Below are positions 19,485 to 28,455 of a stretch of DNA of 39,113 nucleotides, one piece after another. A model generated the notes under the pieces. That model did not search any database. It was not told where the DNA came from and saw only the letters and a list, made by a program, of their open reading frames with translations. How positions within the stretch are numbered: the first letter of the stretch is position 1; every line of letters begins with the position of its first letter. The stretch is from a virus, in IMG/VR virus record IMGVR_UViG_3300033567_000006, positions 1 through 39,113 of that record; one strand, 5' to 3'. The translations under genes and the position numbers were made by a program.

Positions 19485-21659
19485 TTGAAGTGGTATCAGA
19501 AGGCACTCTATAGCGCAGCTATGGCCGTCCTGCCCGCTAACGTGAAGGCTCAAATGCTCGGCGTTGGCCGAATGACGGTTCCGTCCAATGCGAATCCGTG
19601 GAGCATGTTCAACTGGCTCCCAAAGAAGTTTCAGACGGCGCATACACTCGACCTGACGAAGTTGCAGAGTTACACAGCGGAGGAATTAATAGAACTCCTG
19701 ATCAGTGTGCATCCTGACGTTTCACATGCGATTCACACATACCTGCGCATGGGTGACACGGAAATGTCCATGGAGGCTGACAACGAGGGCGCACAGTCTA
19801 CCATGGACGCCTTGGTGGAGATGCTGAACACGGCATTACCGTCACCTGGCTATCAGCACGGTCGAAGTTTGGACAAGTTAGACGGCATTCAGCGCCTGAT
19901 GGTCATGGTGCGCGGTGCATGCGCCGGTGAAGTTGTGCTAAACGCCGCGTGTAACGATGTGATAGACATTGTACCCGTAGACCCTGCGCTCATCTGGTTC
20001 AAACGGGAGCCCGACACCAACCGCCTAATTCCGTGGCAATTTGTCAAGTATCCAAAGTATGACCAACAAGCACCTGGCGAATGGTTTGGCCAGTATAAGC
20101 GAATTGACACGCCGACATTCATCTACGAAGAATTAGACCCATTGGTCGATGATCCGTATGGACGAAACCCAATCCTACCCGCACTTCAAGTGGTATTTTT
20201 CCACATCCAAGTGTTGCAGGATTTGAAAGCCGTCGTTCACAACCAAGGCTATCCGCGCATGACGGTGAGTTTGCTCGAAGAATTGATGCTCAAAAACATG
20301 CCGGCACCATTCAAAAACGACCCGAACGCACAGCGCACATGGCTCAGTCAACGTTTGACGGATACGCAGACGATGATGCAGAACCTGAACCCAGATGATG
20401 CGTTAATAGGCTTCGACTCCGTGAAGTATGACTATGTACGCGGCGGCGGTGGTCCGGTTGTAGATGTGACGAAGCTTATCAACGTCATTGATACCCAACT
20501 CGCCACATCCCTGAAAACCCTGCTCACACTATTATCGCGTCACCAAGGCAGCACCGAGACATATTCGTCCGTTGACACGCAAATATACATCAAGACCGTA
20601 GAGTCCGCGAGAAGCATCACCAAACGCTTCTGGGCGCGGTCTTTTTCGATTGCAGCGCGCGTCAAAGGTGTGCAGACGACGGTTGACGTAGATTATGCGC
20701 CAATTGACCTGCGTAGTGAGCAACAGCAGGAAAATGATCGAAAGTCGTTCATCGAGAATATTGAGTCGGCGGATTCAAACTTTTATATCACGCCGGAAGA
20801 AGCGGCCGAGCAGGTACGAAGGGCGCTTGGTTTGGATGTCACGATTCCGCCGGAACTCGCGGATAAGCTCAAGACGAAACACGATCCCGTTGCGACGCCA
20901 ACACAGGAGAATCCGTCCGTTCCGCCAACGCCGCCACCAACTGCAAACAGTCGTATGAAACTGAGTGCGGACCCGCAACAGACGAGTGAATTGCAGACGC
21001 AACAAGAGTTTATTTCCGTCTACATCTCACTGATGGGTTATGTTCGCGACCAAGTGAAACACGCAACAACGATCGATGCCATAAAAGCGAGTTTGTTTGT
21101 CTCGTCCGGCGTCGCGACACAGTTACAACGGGCGCTATTCGTGTTATACCGCCAAGCTTACGTAGACTCATACAACGCCCGTGCAATTGCCAGTGGAACG
21201 GCGCGCATACGGTTCCCCGACACACAGACATCTGTCGAATTGCAGATGCAAGCGAGTCGTGTGTTCCAAGGTATCAACGAGACTTATCAGTCGGAAATGG
21301 AGAATGCGCTCCAACAGGCGATTACAGATGCATCCAGCCTGCCAGAGTCCGAACAACTCGCGCATGTCAAAAAAGAGATGTCCGATTGGGCGGATCAACG
21401 GATGGCGTACAAGTCGCAAGAAGTCGCGCAGTATGAGTCCGGTGTAGCCTACCACAAAGGCATGATTGCTCATGATGAGGTTCATTTTCCGGAGACGATG
21501 TACAGCGTTCAACCAACAACGACCGAGCATGAAGCATGTGCAGAGATTATCGCCGGCGCGCCATATACGGTTGACGAAGCGAAGTCAGTGACACTTCCAC
21601 TCCATCCGCATTGCCCGCACATGCTCGTGCCCATTCCGCCGGAAGGAGGTGATAACTAA
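19485..21659 (+). CDS. Portal protein fused to a MuF-like head morphogenesis domain
   Basis: At 724 residues this is much longer than a standard portal. Residues about 1-450 form the portal part (LDLTKLQSYTAEELIELL and MVMVRGACAGEVVLN are typical). A proline-rich linker (about 466-490, NPSVPPTPPPTANS) leads to a helical C-terminal region that ends with the SPP1 gp7/MuF-type tail, HPHCPHMLVPI, preceded by ACAEIIAGAPY. The portal forms the dodecameric DNA gate, and MuF proteins enter the head and influence ejection. TTG 19485 follows AAGGGGGTGA. No separate MuF gene is present, which supports a true fusion. Confidence 0.88.
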   Translation: MKWYQKALYSAAMAVLPANVKAQMLGVGRMTVPSNANPWSMFNWLPKKFQTAHTLDLTKLQSYTAEELIELLISVHPDVSHAIHTYLRMGDTEMSMEADNEGAQSTMDALVEMLNTALPSPGYQHGRSLDKLDGIQRLMVMVRGACAGEVVLNAACNDVIDIVPVDPALIWFKREPDTNRLIPWQFVKYPKYDQQAPGEWFGQYKRIDTPTFIYEELDPLVDDPYGRNPILPALQVVFFHIQVLQDLKAVVHNQGYPRMTVSLLEELMLKNMPAPFKNDPNAQRTWLSQRLTDTQTMMQNLNPDDALIGFDSVKYDYVRGGGGPVVDVTKLINVIDTQLATSLKTLLTLLSRHQGSTETYSSVDTQIYIKTVESARSITKRFWARSFSIAARVKGVQTTVDVDYAPIDLRSEQQQENDRKSFIENIESADSNFYITPEEAAEQVRRALGLDVTIPPELADKLKTKHDPVATPTQENPSVPPTPPPTANSRMKLSADPQQTSELQTQQEFISVYISLMGYVRDQVKHATTIDAIKASLFVSSGVATQLQRALFVLYRQAYVDSYNARAIASGTARIRFPDTQTSVELQMQASRVFQGINETYQSEMENALQQAITDASSLPESEQLAHVKKEMSDWADQRMAYKSQEVAQYESGVAYHKGMIAHDEVHFPETMYSVQPTTTEHEACAEIIAGAPYTVDEAKSVTLPLHPHCPHMLVPIPPEGGDN

Positions 21660-21660
21660 G

Positions 21661-22884
21661 GTGAAACCGACACCAGAACAATTGGCGCGTATCAATCAGT
21701 TGGCGAAGTCGCCGCTGAGCGAGGATCAGGTGTATGTATTCAATGCGAAGCTGATTGGTGACAAACTAATACCCGAACGCTACCAGAGAGTTACGCCGAA
21801 CTTCCTGCGCAAGATGGCTGACGACGCCAAACAAGGCGTGTCGCTTATGTTAGACCATTCGTGGGCGAGTTTCGGTCAGTTGGCATTACCGTATGGGCGT
21901 ACATTCGATGCATCGTTACAGAGTGAGCCTGATGGCGAACTTGCACTGTATGCAGACCACTACATGGTGCGTGGGCAATCGTTAAATGGTATCTCGACTG
22001 ATGACATTATCTCTGCAGTAGATGCGGGAACGATGTTTGACACATCAGTTGGATTCACCATCACGAAGCTCACATGCGACTTGGATGGACTCGATTATTG
22101 GGGAGGTATTTGTCCCCATTGGCGAGGTGATACGTACGATGGGCAAGTCTGTACGGTCAGTGCTGACGATGGCTCGTTGATGGAGAATTCGCTCGTATTC
22201 GATGGTGCTTATCCGGGCGCGGGGGTGGTGGCCGCAAGTAAACATCATCACTCGCATGACAACAAAAAAGCATGGGTTTTACAAGAGGATGCCAAGGCGC
22301 TCAAGAGTGCTGACAGCATCCTCTGTTCATTTAGCAACAAATCTGGATTGCGTACGTTTTCAATGCAATCCGAAACCGAATCCGAAGGAGTTGATCAAGT
22401 GGACGAATTAGCAAAAGCACAGGCGCAAGCAACCGCACTTAGCGGAGTCCTCACAAGTGTACGCACAGCCCTTGGCGTAACGTCCGACGACGCTGTAGAG
22501 GGCGCTATCATCGCACTCAAGGCACAGGCGCAAGTTGGACAGCAATATGCAACCAAGGTGACTGACGAGGCTTTGGCAGCTGGCGTACGCGCTCAAGGTG
22601 CTGCATTCAACGCAGAAGCCATGAAGTCGGCTCTATCACATCTACCCGTTGCAGAAGTAGAGAAGATTCGCGACAGCTACAACGCGCAGGCGGTGTCGGC
22701 TCTCGGCGGCGGCGGCCAACATGTCGTTACGGCATCCGCAGAATTGCCGGAAGACCCGAATGCAAACCCGCACGCGCAAACCGCAGGAAAGACCGTTGAC
22801 CGAGAAGCACTTCGTAAAGAGGCTGCCGAATCTCTGAAACGTCACGGCCATGCGGATGTCCTTGATAAGGAGGCTAAACAATGA
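21661..22884 (+). CDS. Head maturation protease with C-terminal scaffold
   Basis: This 407-residue protein has an N-terminal protease domain (about 1-200), with the catalytic His probably in LMLDHSW and the Ser in MFDTSVGF, the arrangement of HK97-like prohead proteases. A Cys/His insertion (CDLDGLDYWGGICPHW) may bind metal. A helical Ala/Gln-rich region follows (about 245-350), suited to scaffolding, and a charged tail. It sits between portal and decoration/capsid genes. GTG 21661 follows AAGGAGGTGAT; an in-frame GTG lies within the binding site itself. It overlaps the decoration gene by ATGA. Confidence 0.8.
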   Translation: MKPTPEQLARINQLAKSPLSEDQVYVFNAKLIGDKLIPERYQRVTPNFLRKMADDAKQGVSLMLDHSWASFGQLALPYGRTFDASLQSEPDGELALYADHYMVRGQSLNGISTDDIISAVDAGTMFDTSVGFTITKLTCDLDGLDYWGGICPHWRGDTYDGQVCTVSADDGSLMENSLVFDGAYPGAGVVAASKHHHSHDNKKAWVLQEDAKALKSADSILCSFSNKSGLRTFSMQSETESEGVDQVDELAKAQAQATALSGVLTSVRTALGVTSDDAVEGAIIALKAQAQVGQQYATKVTDEALAAGVRAQGAAFNAEAMKSALSHLPVAEVEKIRDSYNAQAVSALGGGGQHVVTASAELPEDPNANPHAQTAGKTVDREALRKEAAESLKRHGHADVLDKEAKQ

Positions 22885-23249
22885 ACAACACAACGTACAA
22901 CGGAACGCCCGGCCCTGGTGCAACAACCACCCAATCTTTCCTTGAGGTCTTAGCATCCACCGACCTCCAAGCGAAGTTGCCAGGCGGCGTTCTACTCGCA
23001 TCTGGTCATGGTGTCGTTGCTAAGGGCACGGTGCTTGGTAAAGTGACGGCAACTGGCAAGTTTATTCCGTATCTGTCAACCAACACAGACGGCAGTCAAA
23101 CGGCAGTATGTATTCTCGACAACGACACAGATACCACAAATTCCGATGCGGGCGCATCAGCGTGGTTCTCTGGCGTTTTCAATTCCGCAGCATTAACAGG
23201 ACTAGATGCAGGTGCGAAAACCTCGCTCAGTCACTGCTACTTCGTATAA
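22881..23249 (+). CDS. Head decoration protein (lambda gpD-like)
   Basis: This 122-residue protein matches the gpD-type cement protein that trimerises on the expanded capsid. It has a flexible Gly/Thr N-terminus, LPGGVLLASGHGVVAKGTVLG (the conserved beta-tongue region), and DGSQTAVCILDNDTD, ending near FNSAALTGLD. It lies immediately before the gpE-like capsid protein, as in lambda. It starts in an ATGA overlap with the protease. Confidence 0.88.
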   Translation: MNNTTYNGTPGPGATTTQSFLEVLASTDLQAKLPGGVLLASGHGVVAKGTVLGKVTATGKFIPYLSTNTDGSQTAVCILDNDTDTTNSDAGASAWFSGVFNSAALTGLDAGAKTSLSHCYFV

Positions 23250-23265
23250 CAAGGAGGCGATTTGA

Positions 23266-24279
23266 TTGGCTAACGTTTTAGATCCATATTTTCTAACCGA
23301 AATGGTACGAAATATCCGCATCGACATCACAAAATTCCAAGGTGCGCAAATCCTCACAGGTGGCGCGGACTTGAAAACGGAACTCGGACAAACCATTGAG
23401 TACGACGTCACGTATGACGACACCGGAATGACGCCGGCGACGCAGTTGAACGATCCGTCGCCCATTCGCGCAAAGCAAAAAGTTGATCACATGAACTTCA
23501 CGAACCAAGAATGGCGTGAAAAGAAGGTCATCGACCGCGCGAAAATCGCTGTCATTCGTGCGCCTGGAAACAACTTAGAACGTCTGTATGCGGAAGAATA
23601 CATGACGGATTCCATGGTGGAACTGAACCAACGTCTCGAAACTCGTTTAGAGTGGATGCGTTGGAACGTACTGACGGGGACTATCAATATTCCGGCTACC
23701 GTCAATATGCCGGCCCGCGCGCTCAGCTACAATGTGCCATCTTCACAGAAGCCGACTGCATCCACCTTGTGGAGCACGGTCGCAACTGCAAACCCGTTGC
23801 AGGACATCGACAACTGGAAACTATTGTTCCGTGGAACAGGTGCGCGCCCGATGAAGATTGTCGTCAACCAAAAGGGCGACAGCTACCTGAAACAGAACGC
23901 CGCCATTCAGAACTTGATCCGCAACTTGTACGGACGTGATTTGGTGGCCGCTGACTCGCTCAAAGAAGCCATCTCGACCACGCTAGACGGTTTAGAGTAC
24001 ATCGTCTATGACGGCGGCTACCTCGATGACACTGGCGTGTTCAATCCGTTCATCCCAGACAACGCCTGCATCATCGTTGGCGAAGGAACAACGGGCAACC
24101 TGATGGACCTCGTATCCTCACCGAACAACTATGCCGATATGTTCAACGGCGAAGTTGGGAAGTTTGCGCTGACCAAGATGATCCCTGGTGACCCTGACGA
24201 ATGGTCCGTCATCAACGGCGTCACTGCATTGCCGCGTCTGCGCCACGTAAACTGGCATGTATACGCGACGATTGCGTAA
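23266..24279 (+). CDS. Major capsid protein (lambda gpE-like)
   Basis: This 337-residue protein is of the lambda gpE type within the HK97 fold. Family-typical segments are VDHMNFTNQEWREKKVIDR near residue 80 and the RLETRLEWMRWNVLTG helix near 130. Others are MKIVVNQKGDSYL and the C-terminal NGVTALPRLRHVNWHVYATI. TTG 23266 has AAGGAGG eight bases upstream, the strong site expected for a highly made protein. Confidence 0.93.
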   Translation: MANVLDPYFLTEMVRNIRIDITKFQGAQILTGGADLKTELGQTIEYDVTYDDTGMTPATQLNDPSPIRAKQKVDHMNFTNQEWREKKVIDRAKIAVIRAPGNNLERLYAEEYMTDSMVELNQRLETRLEWMRWNVLTGTINIPATVNMPARALSYNVPSSQKPTASTLWSTVATANPLQDIDNWKLLFRGTGARPMKIVVNQKGDSYLKQNAAIQNLIRNLYGRDLVAADSLKEAISTTLDGLEYIVYDGGYLDDTGVFNPFIPDNACIIVGEGTTGNLMDLVSSPNNYADMFNGEVGKFALTKMIPGDPDEWSVINGVTALPRLRHVNWHVYATIA

Positions 24280-24294
24280 GGAGGCGGCTAACGC

Positions 24295-24477
24295 ATGGCA
24301 GACGTAAAGATTCTACACGCTGGCGGTGTTGGTGGTTATACGCAGGGTGAAGTCGTCAAAGACGCACATGATGGACTTGTGGAAATCGCCACGAAAGGCG
24401 TTGTGAATGCAGCTGACGGACAACCTGTGGCCGAACTCGTAAAGGGCAAGAAGGATAAGTCCGACAAGGAAGAGTAG
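24295..24477 (+). CDS. Small head-module protein
   Basis: This 60-residue protein has a beta-rich N-terminal part (MADVKILHAGGVGGYTQGEV) and a lysine/glutamate tail (GKKDKSDKEE). AAGGAGG precedes ATG 24295. It lies between the capsid and connector genes, a site often used by small head proteins of unknown role. I cannot assign a function. Confidence 0.65.
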   Translation: MADVKILHAGGVGGYTQGEVVKDAHDGLVEIATKGVVNAADGQPVAELVKGKKDKSDKEE

Positions 24478-24487
24478 GTGACGGTAT

Positions 24488-25003
24488 ATGGCTTATACGC
24501 CTAGAATCGTCACCCTGAACGGAGATACCACCTACCACGACGAAGTGAGGGCGCGACTCGGTGTCACTCTGGCAACTCTGCCGGATACAGACATCGACGC
24601 GCCTTCTGTTTTACCTGTCGCGGAAGGTATGGTTGTCGCGCGCGTTCCGGACTATGCCACGCTCACAGTGGATAACCAGTCGTTCGTGTATGCCGCTGCC
24701 ATCTGCATGATTGGGGCTGTGTTGTCCCCTTCCATGGCGGCGAGAATCAAAGCGTCTGAGGGCGACAGCGACTACAAGTACACGAATCAAGCGGTGGCGT
24801 GGGAGGAACGAAAGCGCGATTTAACTGCCGAAGCATACTCGCTCATGGATCTGATATCGACGCAGATCACCGTGGAACTCCCACAGGTCGGTGTCGCTGG
24901 TCCAACGAGATATGCGGATCAGAAGATCATCGCGGCTGGTGGTTCAACGGATGTATTCCCTGACTCGGGCGATGCGTACCTATACCCGACGGATGTTGAC
25001 TGA
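24488..25003 (+). CDS. Putative head-tail adaptor
   Basis: This 171-residue protein directly follows the capsid genes, where siphoviruses encode the first connector protein (HK97 gp6/SPP1 gp15 type). It has a helical core (FVYAAAICMIGAVLSPSMA and AWEERKRDLTAEAYSLMDLI) and a flexible C-terminus ending TDVD. Adaptor helices of this kind pack against the portal. The assignment rests mainly on position and length. Its stop overlaps the next start as TGATG. Confidence 0.6.
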   Translation: MAYTPRIVTLNGDTTYHDEVRARLGVTLATLPDTDIDAPSVLPVAEGMVVARVPDYATLTVDNQSFVYAAAICMIGAVLSPSMAARIKASEGDSDYKYTNQAVAWEERKRDLTAEAYSLMDLISTQITVELPQVGVAGPTRYADQKIIAAGGSTDVFPDSGDAYLYPTDVD

Positions 25004-25614
25004 TGGAAATATTAGACCAGAAAATCGCGTTCATCGAGGCCAATGGCGACCCCATCACCATCATCCGCCCGGGCGGCAATGTATCCACGTATGCAAGGAT
25101 CGTCAAAGGCAGGCAATTATTGTCGCCGTATGAAATCAACTTCGTGCGGTTCATGTTGTTCATGCCGAGTAGCGGTCTGCAGCGTGGGGACCTGATTCAG
25201 AATGCAACAACCGGCGAGCAATCGTTTGTGGCCGCGATGCAGGATAGGACGCTGCAAGGTGCGGTCAGTGGCGTATACACAGAGCTGTATAACGCCAATT
25301 ACCCAAGTGTCACACCACAGCGTCTTGTGCCAGGCACCGTTGACCAATACGGCAACACAACACCTGCGACATGGACGAATCTCGCGACAGTGCCGATGAA
25401 CGTCGAGCACGTCAACGGCAATGTCCCCTACAAGGATGGCTTGTTACTCGCGGATACGGTGTATCGAATCATCATGCAGACAGCGACACCGCTGCAATTG
25501 ATTCCGAATTCCGACCGCGTTGTCATCGATGGGCGAAACTTTCAGGTGTCGGATATTAACCTGAGTATAGCGCCTGGTCTCCAAGTCGTCCAAGTCAAGA
25601 CGGACATGAGGTGA
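25003..25614 (+). CDS. Putative head-closure protein
   Basis: This 203-residue beta-rich protein occupies the second connector position (SPP1 gp16-like stopper). ITIIRPGGNVSTYARIVKG at the start and DRVVIDGRNFQVSDINLSI near the end fit the small beta-barrel of stoppers, which close the portal channel until the tail docks. ATG 25003 overlaps the previous TGA. Functional assignment is by gene order and fold impression. Confidence 0.6.
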   Translation: MEILDQKIAFIEANGDPITIIRPGGNVSTYARIVKGRQLLSPYEINFVRFMLFMPSSGLQRGDLIQNATTGEQSFVAAMQDRTLQGAVSGVYTELYNANYPSVTPQRLVPGTVDQYGNTTPATWTNLATVPMNVEHVNGNVPYKDGLLLADTVYRIIMQTATPLQLIPNSDRVVIDGRNFQVSDINLSIAPGLQVVQVKTDMR

Positions 25615-25618
25615 CGCC

Positions 25619-26230
25619 ATGACGATTGAACCGCTAATTAGCTTCAATGCCACAGGTGCGTATGAAGGGTTGGGAAAACAATTCGAGACCGTCATCCTAA
25701 AAATGACCGAGACCGTGATGGAGTACGCGAGGCAGTCTTTACCGGGCGATGAATTCTATGGTCCGGTCAGGGATACGCTCCAAGGTCGTCTGGTGCAACT
25801 CGCATCTAGCGGTATCGTCACAGGTCGAATCGCATCGGGTGCGTGGGAATCGTTCATTGCAGAGTGGGGGTCGGGTTCCGAAATGGACCGTGTGAACCCG
25901 CAACTGACAGCCTACATGTCATCTGACCTATGGAACCCTGCGCGCGCCGGATTCGCCATCACAGGGCGTCCGGAAGGTCCGTATCTCGGCTTAGACGGAA
26001 CCATACACGATAGTTCAGGGAAGCTGTCTGGCGTCGATCTAGAAGTGTATTCGCGTACGGACAGCGAGTTTCAAGCGTGGATGGCGCGTGTTGGTCTGCC
26101 GAGTGATGCGTTTCAACCGAAGCTACCGTATCACTTCATGCGCAACGCTTTGGAGACGTATCGGGGCGACATCATCGACCAACTGAATGCTGTGCTGAGG
26201 GTGTTCAACTTTGGCACCTTTTTTGTTTGA
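25619..26230 (+). CDS. Putative HK97 gp10-like tail completion protein
   Basis: This 203-residue protein stands between the head-closure and tail-terminator genes, the gp10-like neck position. An N-terminal helix (GLGKQFETVILKMTETVMEY) and the stretch LPYHFMRNALETYRGDII resemble gp10 proteins, which often end with such a helix. GAGGTGA precedes ATG 25619. The call is positional with modest sequence support. Confidence 0.6.
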   Translation: MTIEPLISFNATGAYEGLGKQFETVILKMTETVMEYARQSLPGDEFYGPVRDTLQGRLVQLASSGIVTGRIASGAWESFIAEWGSGSEMDRVNPQLTAYMSSDLWNPARAGFAITGRPEGPYLGLDGTIHDSSGKLSGVDLEVYSRTDSEFQAWMARVGLPSDAFQPKLPYHFMRNALETYRGDIIDQLNAVLRVFNFGTFFV

Positions 26231-26247
26231 GAGGGGAGTGATGCCTA

Positions 26248-26673
26248 TTGAATTCAGCCGGGTTGTTAAATCAAGTGTGGGCGTTGTTGGCCAATGACCC
26301 GACGTTCTTGGGATTCAAAGGTCTCACTCCTGCATCAAGCGGCGCCGACAAACTTGCCTACATTGTCAAGGGTAGGCAGACCGACAGTGTTGTGACTGGA
26401 ACGAGTATTCCTATAAACCTGATGTATGTCATGCCGGGATACTTCGACCATGGCACAACCCAAGTGTTTATTTCCAAGGTGGTCGTTGAATGTTACGCCA
26501 AAGACTTGAATACCGCATGCCAGATGAGCGATCGGGTGGGGAAGTTGACCCAAAATTGGACGCCACCTGGCTTTTTCGTTTCAAGGTTTTCGAACGACAC
26601 ATCAAAACCAACTGGTATTACAGGTATTGAGTGTCAACAAGTGACGTTTGGCGTCTCGTATTATATTGGTTAG
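26248..26673 (+). CDS. Putative tail terminator
   Basis: This 141-residue protein lies directly upstream of the tail tube module, matching tail terminators that cap the growing tube. It has an N-terminal helix (GLLNQVWALLANDPTFLGF) and a beta sheet with VFISKVVVECYAKDL, a pattern shared with this small alpha/beta fold. TTG 26248 is supported by GAGGGGAG; the nearer ATG 26241 is out of frame and soon stops. Confidence 0.65.
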   Translation: MNSAGLLNQVWALLANDPTFLGFKGLTPASSGADKLAYIVKGRQTDSVVTGTSIPINLMYVMPGYFDHGTTQVFISKVVVECYAKDLNTACQMSDRVGKLTQNWTPPGFFVSRFSNDTSKPTGITGIECQQVTFGVSYYIG

Positions 26674-26685
26674 GGAGTTGGTCGG

Positions 26686-26853
26686 ATGGAAGAACTTCAA
26701 CAACAGTTCGATGACCTCACAGAGCAGAAGGTAGCGCTTTGGGAGTCCATTAAAGGCAACAACCTCTACGAAAGAACGTCGGAATGGCAAGAGATTCGCG
26801 AGTTAGATAACAAGCTGCTTGAATTACGCAGCAAAATAGAAGGAGGTATTTAG
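26686..26853 (+). CDS. Small coiled-coil protein (55 aa) before the tail tube gene
   Basis: ATG 26686 opens a 55-residue, charged, helical protein: MEELQQQFDDLTEQKVALWE, later EIRELDNKLLELRSKIEGG. It follows GGGAG and stops 3 nt before the major tail protein start, whose AAGGAGG site is inside its last codons. The clean fit between neighbours supports a real gene. A chaperone-like role for the tail tube is possible but untested. Confidence 0.6.
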   Translation: MEELQQQFDDLTEQKVALWESIKGNNLYERTSEWQEIRELDNKLLELRSKIEGGI

Positions 26854-26856
26854 TCC

Positions 26857-27648
26857 ATGGCATTGATCATCCCGAACATCGGCGTTGCGTCATTTAACGA
26901 CCCCGGAACAGGCGTACCTCGTGGATTCTTCAGCAAAATGGATAGTTTCGTGCTTGATGGCGACTTCAAGTTAACACCTCAATACGGCGGCGCGGGTATG
27001 AGTCCGATTGCGTACACATCTGCTGACCGCAAATCCAAATTATCAATGAAGGGTCTTGAGGTTCCGTTGAATGTTGCCTCGACCATCGTTGGTGGGTCAA
27101 ACACAATCGCGGCCGTTGGCAGTCTCGTGCAAATCCCAATTAACAAAGTTTATACCATCCCGACGGGTGGCGTTCTGGATCTGACGGATGGTGATGCAAT
27201 TTCGGCGACTGTCACGACTGTATATGTCACTGGAGCGTCTGATAACAAACCATTCGCTGGTGTTGCATCTGCGCCGACCGCAGGCCAATTCATCAACGGC
27301 GTTGCAAGCGCGACGACGATCACATTCAACACTGCCGATGCGGACAAAGTGGTGTATGTCTCGTATACGATTGACACGTCAACAGGTGGCGCGATTCATG
27401 CGACTGCTTCCTCCATGCCGAACACGCAGAAGTTAATTATCTCTGGCAAAATCCTCAGCACAGAGGATCCGAACAGCGCATTGGTGCCGATCACAATCGT
27501 TATCCCGAAAAGTATCTTTGTCGGAAGTTGGCAGGTTGAAATGGCCCGTCAGAAAGCATCTAGCACATCAATTGACCTTGAGTTGATGGATCCGGGTGGA
27601 ACGACCGACTTGTTCACCATCTACACAGCAGCCAAATTCGCGGGGTGA
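26857..27648 (+). CDS. Major tail (tube) protein
   Basis: This 263-residue, beta-rich, Thr/Ser/Val-rich protein is located just before the tail chaperones and tape measure, the standard place of the tube protein. Features include LDGDFKLTPQYGGAGM near the start and SWQVEMARQKASSTSIDLEL near the end, the region that packs between hexamer rings. A middle segment (about 90-175) looks like an inserted Ig-like beta domain. AGAAGGAGGT supports ATG 26857. Confidence 0.82.
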   Translation: MALIIPNIGVASFNDPGTGVPRGFFSKMDSFVLDGDFKLTPQYGGAGMSPIAYTSADRKSKLSMKGLEVPLNVASTIVGGSNTIAAVGSLVQIPINKVYTIPTGGVLDLTDGDAISATVTTVYVTGASDNKPFAGVASAPTAGQFINGVASATTITFNTADADKVVYVSYTIDTSTGGAIHATASSMPNTQKLIISGKILSTEDPNSALVPITIVIPKSIFVGSWQVEMARQKASSTSIDLELMDPGGTTDLFTIYTAAKFAG

Positions 27649-27654
27649 TAAATC

Positions 27655-28008
27655 GTGACTAAGAAGCCGATTAGAGAATCTCTCGGCCTCGGTGAAACGA
27701 TGGAGTTGGCAAACGGGACGCTGTTACAATGCGTCCCCGCCACTCTCGCGAACCTTGAGGATGCGATGGGTCACTGGGCAACGTGGAAACAGTCGCAGTT
27801 GAGTGTTCAGGGCTGTTACATACCAGGCAACGAGGAAGCCAAGAATGCGTTCGAGGCGTTGCTTGTGATCGCGTGTGGGCGCAAATTCACGATTGAACAA
27901 TTGCGCACAATGATTGATATGTCAGATGGTGGCCGCGGGGTTATCAAATACATCGACCGATTTCTTGGTTTTGAGCCAAGAGAAGCCGGAGACAGCGAAG
28001 AAAGTTAA
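27655..28008 (+). CDS. Tail assembly chaperone (gpG-like)
   Basis: This 117-residue protein has the G-like placement between tube protein and tape measure. Helices such as PATLANLEDAMGHW and KNAFEALLVIACGRKFTIEQ fit the helical chaperones that coat the tape measure. GTG 27655 follows GGGGTGAT. Its 3' end overlaps the downstream T-frame by 95 nt, which implies a frameshifted G-T product. Confidence 0.75.
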   Translation: MTKKPIRESLGLGETMELANGTLLQCVPATLANLEDAMGHWATWKQSQLSVQGCYIPGNEEAKNAFEALLVIACGRKFTIEQLRTMIDMSDGGRGVIKYIDRFLGFEPREAGDSEES

Positions 28009-28228
28009 CGAGAACGCAAAAACAATGACGTGGCATCAAGTTGTCGCACGGTTCGCGGTGCACAGTATTACAGCACGCGAAGTATCCGAGATGACGCTGA
28101 TGCAAATGTACTCAGCACTCGACGAATTTGGCGAGGACATCAAGTTCCGCGTTCGTCTCGCCGGTGGTGAGGTTCCAGACGAGGACAAGGTAGCGACATT
28201 ACAGGACTTATTGGCATTAGGATCGTAG
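27914..28228 (+). CDS. T-frame of the tail chaperone, reached by +1 or -2 frameshift
   Basis: The reading frame overlapping the end of the G-like gene has no well-placed ribosome site, and its first ATG (28024) lacks one too, so it is probably made as a G-T fusion. The frame lies +1 relative to G, so the usual -1 slip of lambda would not reach it. TTTC in the G codons CGA-TTT-CTT (27958-27966) is one possible +1 slip point, because tRNA-Phe could re-pair on TTC. The T part contains TWHQVVARFAVHSITAREVS and MTLMQMYSALDEF, typical for tape-measure chaperones. Confidence 0.65.
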   Translation: MICQMVAAGLSNTSTDFLVLSQEKPETAKKVNENAKTMTWHQVVARFAVHSITAREVSEMTLMQMYSALDEFGEDIKFRVRLAGGEVPDEDKVATLQDLLALGS

Positions 28229-28242
28229 CGGAGGTGGTCGAA

Positions 28243-28338
28243 ATGGCTGATTTACATGAAAGAATCTCCATTGATATTGAACCAGCGTTAGAGGCATTAT
28301 CCGAACTCAAGAAAGCCTTGGACGATGTTCAAGCGTAA
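28243..28338 (+). pseudogene. Remnant of a tape-measure N-terminus (31 codons)
   Basis: An excellent site (CGGAGGTGG) and ATG 28243 open a 31-residue frame, where a tape-measure gene would be expected to begin. Its SIDIEPALEALSELKKALDD aligns with SLNVDPALAELQKLKTALDD near the start of the intact tape measure; about half of 24 compared residues are identical. It stops before the inserted cassette, so it looks like the displaced 5' end of an older tape-measure gene. Confidence 0.65.
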
Positions 28339-28408
28339 AGGACAAGCGGAGGATTGCCCCTCTGCCTGAATCGTAAAAAATATTTTCGATTGAGTCAGAT
28401 GGACAAGT

Positions 28409-28435
28409 TTGGACAAAGGTAGGATGTGGTAGAAT
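28409..28435 (+). promoter_or_regulatory. Putative independent promoter of the inserted cassette
   Basis: TTGGAC (28409-28414) and TAGAAT (28430-28435) are 15 bp apart. The short spacer is offset by an extended -10 (TGG directly before TAGAAT). Transcription would begin about 14 bp before the nuclease gene's first GTG, allowing expression from the silent prophage. Confidence 0.55.
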
Positions 28436-28455
28436 ATCTTCACAATGTCTGATAC

